The translations under genes and the position numbers were made by a program. From Deltaproteobacteria bacterium (GTDB taxonomy: Bacteria > Myxococcota_A > Polyangia > Haliangiales > Haliangiaceae): DNA of 37,128 bases. The stretch covers positions 1 through 37,128 of the forward strand of contig JACCTC010000002.1 of the NCBI GenBank assembly GCA_013812655.1. The letters are read 5' to 3'. The notes under the pieces were generated by a model that did not search any database, was not told the DNA's origin, and was given only the letters and a program-made list of their open reading frames with translations. Below are positions 1 through 7,812 of the stretch, piece by piece; position 1 is the first letter of the stretch; each line of letters begins with the position of its first letter.

Positions 1-591
1 CCCCGCGGGTGTCCGCGCGAGCACGCTCGCGAGCAACGCCTGCGGATCTCGCTCGCCAGCGAACACCGCCCCCGCTGCAACCGCGACCGCGATCGCCCCG
101 GCGACGCCATCGGGATGCGCGTGCGTCGGTAGCGCGGACCGCTGCGCGTGCTCGACGATCGCGTCGGGATCGCCCGCGAAGTACGCACCGATCGGCGCCG
201 ACCGCATGCCGCCGCCATTGCCGCACGAGCCCTGGCCGTCGAATAGCCGGCCGGCCGCGACATCCCACGGCATGCCCTGCCCGATCTCGGCGAGCACCTC
301 GTGCGCACCACGGCCGTAGCCGCGCGCGGGATCTGCGTGATAGCGCCGCGCGAACCGCTCTGCGAGCTCGTCCGGATCGATGCCGCCGCGCGCGACCAGC
401 TCCTCGACGATCGACAGCGCCATCGCGGTATCGTCGGTCCACATCCAGCGCCGGCCGACCGGCGCGACGCGATCGCCGAGCGCGACGGCGCGGGCATTGG
501 GACCTGCGTGCAGCAGCTGCTCGCCGAACGCATCCGCCACCGAGAGCCCCTCGAGCGCGAGCTGCGCGCGCTGTTTCCCATCATCGTGCAT
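1..591 (-). CDS. ADP-ribosylglycohydrolase family protein, C-terminus cut by window edge
   Basis: Reading the minus strand from an ATG at 591 gives 197 codons that stay open to the window edge, so the C-terminus is missing. Family motifs are clear: WTDDT at residues 51-55 (first magnesium ligands of the DraG/ARH fold), GNGGGMRSAPIG at 124-135, and THAHPDG at 156-162. The family removes ADP-ribose from proteins or small molecules using two Mg ions. The second metal-binding motif, near the C-terminus, lies outside the window, so intactness cannot be judged. The protein appears cytoplasmic with no signal peptide. It is divergent from the hydrolase gene starting at 643, with only about 50 bp between them. 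The substrate cannot be told from sequence. Confidence 0.9.
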   Translation of the reverse strand, partial: MHDDGKQRAQLALEGLSVADAFGEQLLHAGPNARAVALGDRVAPVGRRWMWTDDTAMALSIVEELVARGGIDPDELAERFARRYHADPARGYGRGAHEVLAEIGQGMPWDVAAGRLFDGQGSCGNGGGMRSAPIGAYFAGDPDAIVEHAQRSALPTHAHPDGVAGAIAVAVAAGAVFAGERDPQALLASVLARTPAG

Positions 592-592
592 A

Positions 593-607
593 GTGTAACA
601 GTAACAC
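593..607. promoter_or_regulatory. Near-palindrome in the divergent promoter gap (operator candidate)
   Basis: Two 7-base arms (gtgtaac and gtaacac) are separated by one base and match as an inverted repeat at six of seven positions. The element begins 2 bp upstream of the minus-strand start codon at 591, in the 51-bp gap shared by two divergent genes. The AT content is higher than in the surroundings. It could be a regulator site or chance; no regulator is linked to it. Confidence 0.25.
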
Positions 608-642
608 CATCAGATGCCGGTGCAAGGGCGTAGGCTCGCCAC

Positions 643-1314
643 GTGCCGCGCCTGCTCTACCTCCACGGCTTCGCGTCCGGACCGCGCTCGACGAAGGGCG
701 TCGCGGTCGCCGCTCACTACGCCGCGCGTGGCTTCGACGTCGACCGCCTCGATCTCCGCCAGCCCTCGTTCGAACATCTCCGGCTGTCCGCGATGATCGA
801 GACGGCGCGTGCCGCGATCGGCGAGGACCGCGAGCGCGCGATCGTGTTCGGCAGCTCGCTCGGTGGCCTGACCGCCGCACGCCTCGCCGAGCATGATCCG
901 CGGGTCACCGCACTCGTGCTCCTCGCTCCCGCCTTCCAGCTCGTCACCCGTTGGCGCGAGGCCCTCGGCGACGAATTCACGGCGTGGAAAGCCGGCGGCT
1001 GGCGCGAGATCCTCGACTACACGACCGGCCAGCCCGCACGCGTCGATTACGGCTTCGTCGAGGACGCCGAGGCGATCGACGTCGGCTTCCCCGACGTCCG
1101 CGTGCCGACGCTCATCATCCACGGCACCGCCGACGAGACCGTCCCCATCGAGCGCTCGCGCCAGTTCGCGACCGGCAAGCCCCACGTCCGCCTCCTCGAG
1201 GTCGACGACGATCACCAGCTCGTCGCCTCGCTCCCGCGCATCCTCGCCGAGGCCGACGCCTTTCTCGCACCGTGGTTGGGGTCAGACGCAACGCGCGCAA
1301 CTAACGATCGCTAA
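643..1314 (+). CDS. YqiA/YcfP-like alpha/beta-hydrolase (putative esterase)
   Basis: A 223-residue single-domain alpha/beta-hydrolase starting at GTG 643; no in-frame ATG precedes the conserved first strand. The N-terminal LYLHGFASGP (residues 5-14) is typical of the YqiA/YcfP esterase group. The catalytic triad is visible: nucleophile Ser72 in GSSLGG, Asp164 in HGTADE, and His191 in DDDHQL. No signal peptide is present, so it is probably a cytoplasmic esterase or thioesterase of unknown substrate. The last dozen residues (from about Leu212) are encoded by a REP-like repeat (1279-1302) and lie beyond the normal end of the fold. The native stop was probably lost when that repeat arrived (inference). 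Confidence 0.85.
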   Translation: MPRLLYLHGFASGPRSTKGVAVAAHYAARGFDVDRLDLRQPSFEHLRLSAMIETARAAIGEDRERAIVFGSSLGGLTAARLAEHDPRVTALVLLAPAFQLVTRWREALGDEFTAWKAGGWREILDYTTGQPARVDYGFVEDAEAIDVGFPDVRVPTLIIHGTADETVPIERSRQFATGKPHVRLLEVDDDHQLVASLPRILAEADAFLAPWLGSDATRATNDR

Positions 1315-1362
1315 GCGCGCAACATCCCTTACGCGTCCGGGTCAGACGCAACTTGCGCAACT
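1279..1362. repeat. Imperfect 24-bp direct repeat, two copies 60 bp apart (REP-like)
   Basis: Copies at 1279-1302 and 1339-1362 share the core gggtcagacgcaac followed by a variable dinucleotide (gc or tt) and then gcgcaact, 22 of 24 bases identical. A partial third copy, gcgcgcaac, lies at 1315-1323. The first copy is inside the 3' end of the hydrolase ORF and the second is intergenic. The GGGTCAG start recalls repetitive extragenic elements found in many proteobacteria. Whether it is genome-wide cannot be seen here. Confidence 0.6.
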
Positions 1363-1440
1363 TGCTCCGCGCGACGCCGGTCAATCCAATGTCGCGGCCG
1401 GTCACTGGTGGCGAGCCGCGCTGATGCGACTACCCGCGGC

Positions 1441-1821
1441 ATGAGCATCGTGTTCGACAGCCTCGTCGCCGGCATGGGCCTCGGCCGCATCGCGCTCGGC
1501 CTCGCGCCATTCGTCGCCGCCGGCCCCGCGTCCCGCCTCCTCGGGTTTCCGGCGTCGCACGACAACGCGACCGCGCGATTGATGGCGCGGTTCTTCGGCG
1601 TCCGCGACATCGGCCTGGGGATCCTCGCGTTCTACGCGATCAAGAACCCCGAGGCGGCGTCGTTCATCTTCCTGTTCAACGCGCTGATGGACGCTGGCGA
1701 CCTGTTCGCGATCACGATCCCGCTCTCCAAGCGGCAGGGCATCGATCGCGGCGCCGCGCTGTCGGCGCTGTTCGCGCTCGGCGGTGGGCTCGGCTGGCTG
1801 TTGTTGTGGCTGCTGTCGTGA
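1441..1821 (+). CDS. Small integral membrane protein of unknown function
   Basis: A 126-residue protein. I chose ATG 1441 over an upstream in-frame start at 1408 because the first hydrophobic helix begins just after it. About four hydrophobic segments are visible (roughly residues 7-27, 51-67, 75-93 and 103-125), with a conserved-looking FFGVRDIGLGILA block at 51-63. The arrangement resembles small four-helix inner-membrane proteins of the DUF4267 type, but I am not certain of the family. It is followed 21 bp later by the AraC-type regulator on the same strand, so the two may be cotranscribed. Function unknown. Confidence 0.7.
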   Translation: MSIVFDSLVAGMGLGRIALGLAPFVAAGPASRLLGFPASHDNATARLMARFFGVRDIGLGILAFYAIKNPEAASFIFLFNALMDAGDLFAITIPLSKRQGIDRGAALSALFALGGGLGWLLLWLLS

Positions 1822-1842
1822 GCTCCGGGCGATAATCTGGCC

Positions 1843-2859
1843 ATGGGATCGATCAGCGTCCTGCTCGTACGCCCCCTCGTCGCAGCCGTCGGATCGACGG
1901 GGCTCGAGGCGTTCTGGGGGGCCACCGATCTGACCTGGCAGATCGTCGCGGACGACGACGCGCGGATCTCCGCGGCGCAGTTCTGCGTCGCGTGGGCCGA
2001 GGCGCAGCGGTTGACCGGGGACCGCCAGCTCGCGCTGCGGATCGCGAGTGCGACGCCGGCGGGTGCGTTCGGCATCGTCGAGTACGTCTGCCGGTCGGCA
2101 CCGACGATCGGCAGCGCGCTCCGCCAGTGGGTCCGCTACCTCAACTTGCTCGACGACGCGGTGACCGTCGCGCTCGTCGTCGAGGGCGATCGCGCGTACC
2201 TCCGGGTCGACCGCGAGAGCGAGGCGCCCGCGCCGGCCTCGCACGAGCTGTGCTGGGCCCTCGTCGCCAGGCACATGCGCGACCTGTCGGCGCAGCCGTT
2301 CCGGCTTCACGCGGTCGAGCTCGCGCATCGTGCGCCCGGCGATCTCGCGCCGTATCGGGCGTGGTTCGACGCGCCGGTCGTGTTCGATGCCGAGCGCACG
2401 CAGCTCGTGATGCCGGCGAGCGTGCTCGACGCGACCCTCGTGTCGTCGGATCCGGCGCTGCTCGCGATCCTGAGCCGCGCCGCCGACGAGCTCGCCCGCA
2501 AGACGCCGACCGATCCGCTGATGACCTCGCAGGTGAAGCGCGTGCTCCACGAAGCCCTGCGCAGCGATGACGCTCACGTCGAGATCGTTGCAGAGCGACT
2601 CGGGCTGACGAGCCGCAGCCTGCAACGGCGCCTCAAGGACGAGGGCACGTCGTTCAACACGCTGCGCGAGGAAGTGCGCCGCGATCTAGCGCGGCGTTAC
2701 CTCGACGACGGTCTCGCGATCGCCGAGATCTCGTTCCTCCTCGGGTTCTCCGAGCCGAGTGCGTTCTTCCGCGCCTTCAAGCGGTGGACCGGCGAGACCC
2801 CGGTCGCGCACCGCGCGGGTCTCCAGGCGCAGCGCCGCCCCGTGCCATCCGCAGGCTGA
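1843..2859 (+). CDS. AraC-family transcriptional regulator with Arabinose_bd-type N-terminal domain
   Basis: A 338-residue regulator. Residues 1-210 read as the N-terminal effector domain of the OruR/ArgR-like AraC subgroup (PF12625 type): the ILRRATPAGAFG-like pattern around 68-78 and the APTIGSALRQWVRYL segment at 86-100 are characteristic. Residues 225-322 are the double helix-turn-helix: helix pair one about 246-266 (VEIVAERLGLTSRSLQRRL) and pair two about 293-316 (IAEISFLLGFSEPSAFFRAF), with the family ending RWTGETP. It probably activates or represses a nearby metabolic gene in response to a small molecule. The close upstream membrane gene is a possible target or operon partner. The ligand is unknown. 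Confidence 0.9.
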   Translation: MGSISVLLVRPLVAAVGSTGLEAFWGATDLTWQIVADDDARISAAQFCVAWAEAQRLTGDRQLALRIASATPAGAFGIVEYVCRSAPTIGSALRQWVRYLNLLDDAVTVALVVEGDRAYLRVDRESEAPAPASHELCWALVARHMRDLSAQPFRLHAVELAHRAPGDLAPYRAWFDAPVVFDAERTQLVMPASVLDATLVSSDPALLAILSRAADELARKTPTDPLMTSQVKRVLHEALRSDDAHVEIVAERLGLTSRSLQRRLKDEGTSFNTLREEVRRDLARRYLDDGLAIAEISFLLGFSEPSAFFRAFKRWTGETPVAHRAGLQAQRRPVPSAG

Positions 2860-2875
2860 TCGTCAAGTTTGACGG

Positions 2876-3070
2876 TCAATCGCCGGGTGGGATGTGCGGG
2901 CCGATCGCGCAGATCAGCCCGAGCATCGCGAGCATCACGAACGTCAGCGTCATCACCCACCGCGTCGCGCGTGCACTGGCCGCCGTCGTTGGTTGACCAT
3001 CCGCGTCGAGCTCGGGCTCCTCGACGGGCCTCGTCACGACGAAGTCGCTCTGACCGGGTGATCGGGGCAT
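2876..3070 (-). CDS. Small single-pass membrane protein, hypothetical
   Basis: A 64-residue ORF from ATG 3070 (a longer reading to 3187 adds a low-complexity basic stretch unlikely to be translated). The N-terminal half is polar and acidic (FVVTRPVEEPELDADG). The C-terminal half has one hydrophobic helix at about 37-56 (WVMTLTFVMLAMLGLICAIG), followed by a short tail. It is convergent with the AraC gene, leaving only 16 bp between the ends. No family recognised. The real helix and sensible composition favour it as a gene, but no clear ribosome-binding site precedes the start. Confidence 0.5.
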   Translation of the reverse strand: MPRSPGQSDFVVTRPVEEPELDADGQPTTAASARATRWVMTLTFVMLAMLGLICAIGPHIPPGD

Positions 3071-3185
3071 GGCTCTGTGATGCCCGATCGCGAGCACCCG
3101 GACGTGCGGTGCGCTGTCGCAGCCGGTCAGTCGTGTGGCGCGCGGGGGCACTGGCAGCGAGCGCCAACCGGGCGAGAACCGTCCC

Positions 3186-4151
3186 ATGATGCTTCCGACG
3201 TACGACCAGCACCCCCTCTGGCGGCGCTACCAGCCCTACTTTCCCGTCGGGATGCAGTGCACTCCCGACACCACGCCACGCGAGGAGTACTGGCGCTGGC
3301 GCGACCTCGACGTCCACCTGGACCGCAGCGTCCCGACGCGCGGCGGCTCCGACATCAAGGTCGTCGTGCTGCACGGCGCCGGCGCCTACGGCCGGGTGAT
3401 GGCGCCCGCCGCGGTCCTCGCGCAACGCTACGGCTACGAGACCGTGACGCCGGACCTGCCGGGCTACGGCCTGACCAAGGTGCCGTGGAAGCGGATGACC
3501 TATCCGCTGTGGATCGACTGCGTGTGCGATCTGATCGACGCCGAGATCGCGCGCGACGGCAAGCCGATCGTGCTGTTCGGGGTCAGCCTCGGCGGGCTGC
3601 TCGCGTATCAGGCCGCCGCGCGTTCGCGCCACGTGATCGGCCTCGTCGCGACGACGCTCGCCGATCCGCGCGAGACCGCGGTGCGCAAGGGTTTCGCGAA
3701 GCACGCGCTGCTCGGCACCGCGGGGCTGTGGCTCCTCGACAAGCTCGCCGCGATCACGGACGGCCTGCCGTTGCCGATGTCGTACATGTCGAAGATGGAC
3801 CGGATCTCGAATCGACCGGAGCTGTCGGCGCTCGTGCGCTCGGATCGGCTCGGCGGCGGCAGCTGGGTGCCCGCGCGCTTCCTGCGCACGCTGATGACGA
3901 CGCCGCCCGCGGTCGAGCCCGAGGACTTCGATCGCTGTCCCGTCCTGCTCGCGCATCCCGGCGTCGATCGAATGACCGACATCGCGCTGTCGCGGCGGTT
4001 CTTCGAGCGGCTCGCCGCGCCGAAGCGGATGGTCGTCCTCGATGGCGCGAGCCACATGCCGACCGAGCATCCCGGCGTCGATCAGCTCGAGGCCGCCGTG
4101 CTGCAGTTCATGCGCGGGCTCGACGGCCGCACAGCCCAGGTGCTGTCATGA
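3186..4151 (+). CDS. Alpha/beta-hydrolase
   Basis: A 321-residue alpha/beta-hydrolase. ATG 3186 was chosen over an upstream start at 3135, which adds a non-homologous leader; ATG 3189 is equally possible. Motifs: oxyanion region VLHGAGAYGR at 61-70, PDLPGYGLT at 89-97, nucleophile Ser134 in FGVSLGGLLA, acid Asp261 in HPGVDRMT, and His290 in GASHMPTEH. A lid-like insertion lies between about 160 and 245. No signal peptide. The substrate is unknown; lysophospholipase or acyl-ester hydrolysis is typical for this group. It overlaps the next ORF by 4 bp (ATGA), which suggests translational coupling. Confidence 0.88.
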   Translation: MMLPTYDQHPLWRRYQPYFPVGMQCTPDTTPREEYWRWRDLDVHLDRSVPTRGGSDIKVVVLHGAGAYGRVMAPAAVLAQRYGYETVTPDLPGYGLTKVPWKRMTYPLWIDCVCDLIDAEIARDGKPIVLFGVSLGGLLAYQAAARSRHVIGLVATTLADPRETAVRKGFAKHALLGTAGLWLLDKLAAITDGLPLPMSYMSKMDRISNRPELSALVRSDRLGGGSWVPARFLRTLMTTPPAVEPEDFDRCPVLLAHPGVDRMTDIALSRRFFERLAAPKRMVVLDGASHMPTEHPGVDQLEAAVLQFMRGLDGRTAQVLS

Positions 4152-4420
4152 CGATCGCCAACGATCTCGCGACGCTCGCCCGGCTCGCTGGCGCCGACGC
4201 CGACGCGCAGCTGCTCGCGATGCACCGGCGCTATCACGATCGGCCGCGCGATCACGTCCGCGTGCACGTCGCCTGGATGCGCACGCACTTCGCGCGCCGC
4301 CAGTACCTGCGCGGCCTCGGCCACGCCTTCGCCGGTTATGTCGTTGCCGCGCCGGCGTCACTCGTGCAGCGCTACACCGGGCTTGTCGTGCCGGCGTTTG
4401 ACGATCGCAAGGCGCGGTAG
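4148..4420 (+). CDS. Small basic protein coupled to the hydrolase, hypothetical
   Basis: A 90-residue ORF whose ATG overlaps the stop of the upstream hydrolase (ATGA at 4148-4151), the usual sign of a coupled operon. It is rich in Arg, His and Ala, with a RRYHDRPRDHVRVH stretch around 27-40 and a mildly hydrophobic C-terminal half (GLGHAFAGYVVAAPAS). I recognise no family. The overlap and continuity to a hairpin 10 bp after the stop are the main support. A competing minus-strand reading (4082-4324) looks like a high-GC shadow. Function unknown. Confidence 0.55.
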   Translation: MTIANDLATLARLAGADADAQLLAMHRRYHDRPRDHVRVHVAWMRTHFARRQYLRGLGHAFAGYVVAAPASLVQRYTGLVVPAFDDRKAR

Positions 4421-4429
4421 GATCGGAGT

Positions 4430-4453
4430 TAGGGACAAGTGTGTCTGTCCCTA
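4430..4453. terminator. 8-bp hairpin between convergent genes (bidirectional terminator or REP-like element)
   Basis: The arms tagggaca (4430-4437) and tgtcccta (4446-4453) pair perfectly around an 8-base loop. The element sits in the 58-bp gap between convergent genes ending at 4420 (+) and 4479 (-). There is no long U tract. The tgtctgtccc core resembles short repeats associated with REP-type transposases, so it may serve as terminator and REP element at once. Confidence 0.5.
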
Positions 4454-4478
4454 TTCCTAGCCGAGCCTCGCTAACGGT

Positions 4479-4898
4479 CTACCGGCAGGCGCCGCCCTCG
4501 CACTCCATGTTGCACATCGCCTGCGGGGCGCACTGCTGCTCGCAGCGCCCGCCGTCGCACTCCATGTTGCACGTCGAGCCCGGGTCGCAACCCGAGCTGC
4601 AGTTGCCACCGTCGCACTCGTTGTTGCAGGTCGCGCCGCTCTGGCAATGCATCGTGCAGTTGCCGCCGTCGCACTCGACGTTGCACGTGCTCCCGGTCTC
4701 GCAGATCACGTTGCAGTTGCCCTGCGGGCACTCGACGTTGCAGGTGGCGCCGGTGCGGCAAACCTGGGCGCCCGCGGGCATCGGCGGGCCGGGCTGGATG
4801 TGAGGCTGCGGCGGCGGTGGCGCCGCAGGCGGCGGCGGCGGATTCGAGGCGACGCAGCCAGCGAGGACGAGCGAGCAGAAGCAGGCGAGCTTGATCAT
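4479..4898 (-). CDS. Lipoprotein made of five 19-residue Cys-rich repeats
   Basis: A 139-residue lipoprotein from ATG 4898, chosen because a purine-rich site (ggagag) lies just upstream and a lipoprotein signal follows directly: CSLVLAGC with lipid-attachment Cys15. Next is a proline-rich linker (about 20-42), then five tandem repeats starting at Cys47, 66, 85, 104 and 123. Each repeat has spacing C-x5-C-x3-C-x4-C and a core CNxECDGGNC, giving 20 cysteines in 93 residues. Such spacing implies a disulfide-stacked rod or a metal-binding surface outside the inner membrane. It lies 64 bp downstream of the GH92 gene on the same strand and may be cotranscribed. I know no named family. Confidence 0.85.
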   Translation of the reverse strand: MIKLACFCSLVLAGCVASNPPPPPAAPPPPQPHIQPGPPMPAGAQVCRTGATCNVECPQGNCNVICETGSTCNVECDGGNCTMHCQSGATCNNECDGGNCSSGCDPGSTCNMECDGGRCEQQCAPQAMCNMECEGGACR

Positions 4899-4962
4899 GG
4901 TGTCTCTCCAGGGATAGTCGACGGTGCAGGAGCCACGAGCGAACGCCGCGGTGGACATGACA

Positions 4963-7200
4963 TCACGGCGAGGTTGCCATCACGAAGCGCAGGGTCGACG
5001 CGCCGGCGAGCTGCGCGTGCGTGAGCTCGGGGCCGGCCACCGCGACGCCGTCGAGCTCGACCGCACGGACGTAGATCGCCCTGTCCGAGAGGCCGTCGGC
5101 GACGATCGTCAGCTCGCGGCCGCCGATCGTGATGCGGGCCTGCGGGAAGCGCGGCGCGCCGAGGATCCAGCGATCGCTGCCAGGAATCGGATAGACGCCG
5201 AGCGTCGCGAGCACGTACCACGCGCCGAGCGTGCCGCCGTCGTCGTTGCCGGCAAGGCCTTCGGGCTGATCGCTGTACATCGTGTCCTCGATCCAGCGCA
5301 CCCACTCGTGCGTGAGGTCGGGGCGGCCGAGCTGTGCAAACACGAAGACCGCGTTGAGGTCGGGCTCGTTGCCGTGCCAGTAGTACGGCCGCGGGAAGTT
5401 CGCCGCGGACTCGTCGGCGGTATCCCAGTCGTGCTTCGCGAGCGTGAAGAACATCTCGAGCTTCGCGATCGCGGCTTCGGTGCTGCCGAGGAGCTCGGCG
5501 AGGCCCTCGGCGTCGTGCGAGCTCGTCATCCACAGCGAGTGCCACGCGTTGGCCTCGGCGTAGTCGCTGCCCATCTCGAGCGGATCGAACGTCGTCGTCG
5601 GGAACGTCCCATCCGCCTTGCGACCGCGCAGAAACCCGACCGCGGGATCGAACAGCTTGCGCCAGCTCTTGCTGCGCGCGAGAAGCGCGTCGCGATCGGT
5701 GGTGTGCCCGAGCGCGCCGGCGAGCTGCGCGAGCGCGAAGTCATCGTGCGCGTACTCGGTTGTCGTCGACACCGAGCGGCCCTCGGTCACCGGCACGTAA
5801 CCGTATTGCATGTACGACTCGACGCGATCGCGGCCACCACGGCCGGCGGCCGGCGCCGTCGCATCCATCGCCGCCGCGCGCCGCCCGGGCCACGCGCGCT
5901 CGGCCTCGACACCGGGGACGCCGCGCAGTACGGCGTCGGCGATCGCGATCTCCGCGCTCGCGCCGAGCATCACGCCGGTCTCGCCGATCGCGAGCGGCCA
6001 CTTCGGATAGATGCCGAGGCCCTCGCCGAACGCGACGAGCGAGCGTGCTGCATCGCGTGCGCTCTCGGGCGCGAGCCACGCGTAGAGCGGATGCACCGTG
6101 CGATAGGTGTCCCACAGCGAGAGATCGCTCTGCTGGTGCCAGCCGGTCGCGACTGCCGGCGGCTGCCCCGCGAGGACGTACGTGCCGTCGGCGTCGTCGA
6201 TCACGCTCGGCATCAGGAACGCGTGATAGAGGCTCGTGTAGAACGTGCGACGCTGCGCCTCGGTGCCGCCCGTCAGCCGCACGCGATCGAGCTTGTCGGC
6301 CCACGCCTCGCGCGCGCGCGTCGCGACGGTCTCGAAGTCGAGCACCGGCACCTCGGCGTCGAGGTTTGCGCGCGCGCCGTCGAGCGAGACCAGCGAGAGC
6401 CCGATCGCTAGCTCGACCGGACCGTCGACGACGATCGCCGCGCCGACGCCCGTGCCGCTCGCGGTGGTCGCCACCGACGGCGCGCTGCCGGCGGACCACA
6501 CCACGTGCGCGGTCCACGGCGTCCGCGCGCGCGCGACGAAGTACACGGTGTAGCCGCCGAAGCCGCGCGTCATGCCGCCGTTGTGATGGAGCTGGCCAAC
6601 GAGCTCGCGCGCTGCGGCGTCGACGGTGATCGAGGCTGCATCGATCTCGCCGCTCTCGAGCGTCTTCGCGAGATCGATCACGATCGCGCCCGCGCCGGTG
6701 TAGCGATGCACCGCGACCCGCGGCGTCGCCGTGAGCGCGACCGCGATCCCGTTCGCGAGCGTGACCTCGTAGCGCCCCGCGGCGGCGAGCTCGGCTGCCT
6801 TCGCGAACCGTGACTCGTAGCCGACGACGGTGGTCTTCGCCGGATCGAACGCGATCGCCGGCATCACCGAGAGCACGCCGTAGTCGGTCGCGCCGGCGCC
6901 GTGCAGGTGGACCTGCGAGAACCCGCGGATCTTGTCGTCGCCTGCCCAGTAGCCGGAGTAGTGCAGGAAGTTGACGGTGCCGAACGGTCCGCTGGTGTCG
7001 GGCCCGACCTTCGCGAGGCCGTGGGGCACCGCGGCGCCGACGAAGCTGCTCCCGTGCGCGAAGCCGAGGCCGCCGGTGCCGATCCGCGGATCGACGTACG
7101 CGAGCGTGTCGGTGACCTCGGGCAAGCTCGGCTCGGCATCGTCACCGCCGCACGCCGCTGCAACCATCGCAATCACGAGCGAGCATCGACGAGCCGTCAT
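4963..7200 (-). CDS. GH92 family alpha-mannosidase, probable lipoprotein
   Basis: A 745-residue protein from ATG 7200; longer readings add only basic low-complexity sequence. The N-terminus has a lipoprotein-like signal ending AAAC-GGDD (Cys17). Family landmarks in order: DPRIGTGGLGFAHG (about 37-50), PHGLAKVGPDT, GFSQVHLHGAGATDYG (about 90-106), QRRTFYTSLYHAFLMPS, LSLWDTYRT, YPKWPLAIGETGVMLG, TTTEYAHDDFALAQLA (about 477-492), EANAWHSLWM, HGNEPDLNAVFVF, and GLAGNDDGGTLGAWYVLATLGVYP (about 645-670, carrying the general-base aspartates). GH92 enzymes are Ca-dependent exo-alpha-mannosidases acting on N-glycan or mannan chains. All core motifs look intact. Export suggests it attacks environmental or prey glycans (inference). 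Confidence 0.93.
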   Translation of the reverse strand: MTARRCSLVIAMVAAACGGDDAEPSLPEVTDTLAYVDPRIGTGGLGFAHGSSFVGAAVPHGLAKVGPDTSGPFGTVNFLHYSGYWAGDDKIRGFSQVHLHGAGATDYGVLSVMPAIAFDPAKTTVVGYESRFAKAAELAAAGRYEVTLANGIAVALTATPRVAVHRYTGAGAIVIDLAKTLESGEIDAASITVDAAARELVGQLHHNGGMTRGFGGYTVYFVARARTPWTAHVVWSAGSAPSVATTASGTGVGAAIVVDGPVELAIGLSLVSLDGARANLDAEVPVLDFETVATRAREAWADKLDRVRLTGGTEAQRRTFYTSLYHAFLMPSVIDDADGTYVLAGQPPAVATGWHQQSDLSLWDTYRTVHPLYAWLAPESARDAARSLVAFGEGLGIYPKWPLAIGETGVMLGASAEIAIADAVLRGVPGVEAERAWPGRRAAAMDATAPAAGRGGRDRVESYMQYGYVPVTEGRSVSTTTEYAHDDFALAQLAGALGHTTDRDALLARSKSWRKLFDPAVGFLRGRKADGTFPTTTFDPLEMGSDYAEANAWHSLWMTSSHDAEGLAELLGSTEAAIAKLEMFFTLAKHDWDTADESAANFPRPYYWHGNEPDLNAVFVFAQLGRPDLTHEWVRWIEDTMYSDQPEGLAGNDDGGTLGAWYVLATLGVYPIPGSDRWILGAPRFPQARITIGGRELTIVADGLSDRAIYVRAVELDGVAVAGPELTHAQLAGASTLRFVMATSP

Positions 7201-7262
7201 CGCGGCGGACTCTAGCCCGCAGCCACCGCGGCAGCGGCAAAATCCGTATGCTCGCGGCTGCG

Positions 7263-7610
7263 ATGACGACGAAGAAGGATCCGTTCGCCGCGCTCGAGAA
7301 GCTGCGTGCCTCGCTCCCGAAGGGACCCGACACACCCGTGGTTGCCGCGCCGCCGCCACCGCCGAAGAAGGGCCCGGCGCGTGCGGTCGTGCGGATGGAG
7401 CGCAAGGGTCGCGGCGGCAAGGAGGTCACGATCGTCGACAAGCTCGGCGTGCCGCCGAAGGAGCTCGAGCGCTGGTGCAAGGAGCTCAAGCAGGCGCTCG
7501 GCTGCGGCGGCGTGGTCGAGGGCGAGCTGATCATCCTGCAGGGCGATCTGCGCCCGCGGATCGTGGGGGTCCTCGAGGCCAAGGGCGTCGCCCGGGTCAC
7601 CGTCGGATGA
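7263..7610 (+). CDS. SUI1/eIF1-fold translation factor (YciH-like)
   Basis: A 115-residue protein with start ATG 7263 (an in-frame ATG at 7248 would add five residues). Residues 1-40 are a Pro/Lys linker-like head. Residues about 42-115 match the SUI1 domain: VRMERKGRGGKEVTIV, then LKQALGCGGVVEGELIILQGD, then a C-terminal alpha/beta ending VARVTVG. The family includes eukaryotic eIF1 and bacterial YciH, which bind the small ribosomal subunit and influence start-codon selection. It is divergent from GH92 with 62 bp between the starts. The reading frame is intact and of usual length. Confidence 0.9.
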   Translation: MTTKKDPFAALEKLRASLPKGPDTPVVAAPPPPPKKGPARAVVRMERKGRGGKEVTIVDKLGVPPKELERWCKELKQALGCGGVVEGELIILQGDLRPRIVGVLEAKGVARVTVG

Positions 7611-7732
7611 GCCGCTCCCGACCCGCCAGCAAACGCTAACTGCGAGGTTGCAGTCTCGCGTCCCATGGCAGGTCGACCCGCCGGCTGGGGTCACGCCATC
7701 CCGCCTGACTGGAAGATCGAGTTGCACTTCGA

Positions 7733-7765
7733 CCGGTTACGACGCACCGCGTCGTAGATGACCGG
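7733..7765. terminator. Extended hairpin, terminator-like
   Basis: The inner stem tacgacg/cgtcgta (7738-7744 and 7750-7756) has a 5-base loop. It is extended by ccggt/accgg (7733-7737 and 7761-7765) across a 4-base bulge. It is stable and GC-rich but lacks a U tract. It could terminate the SUI1 transcript or act as an RNA structure upstream of the lipoprotein gene. Confidence 0.4.
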
Positions 7766-7812
7766 CGCTAACCGACTCGATCTGCTCGTGATCGGTGATC
7801 GGCTCCGCGCTT

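Noticed and set aside
1402..2625. Long minus-strand reading opposite the AraC regulator and membrane protein genes
   Set aside because: Arg/Glu/His-rich shadow without motifs; the plus-strand genes have clear family signatures.
4924..6411. 495-codon plus-strand reading opposite GH92
   Set aside because: GH92 motifs on the minus strand are complete; this is a shadow.
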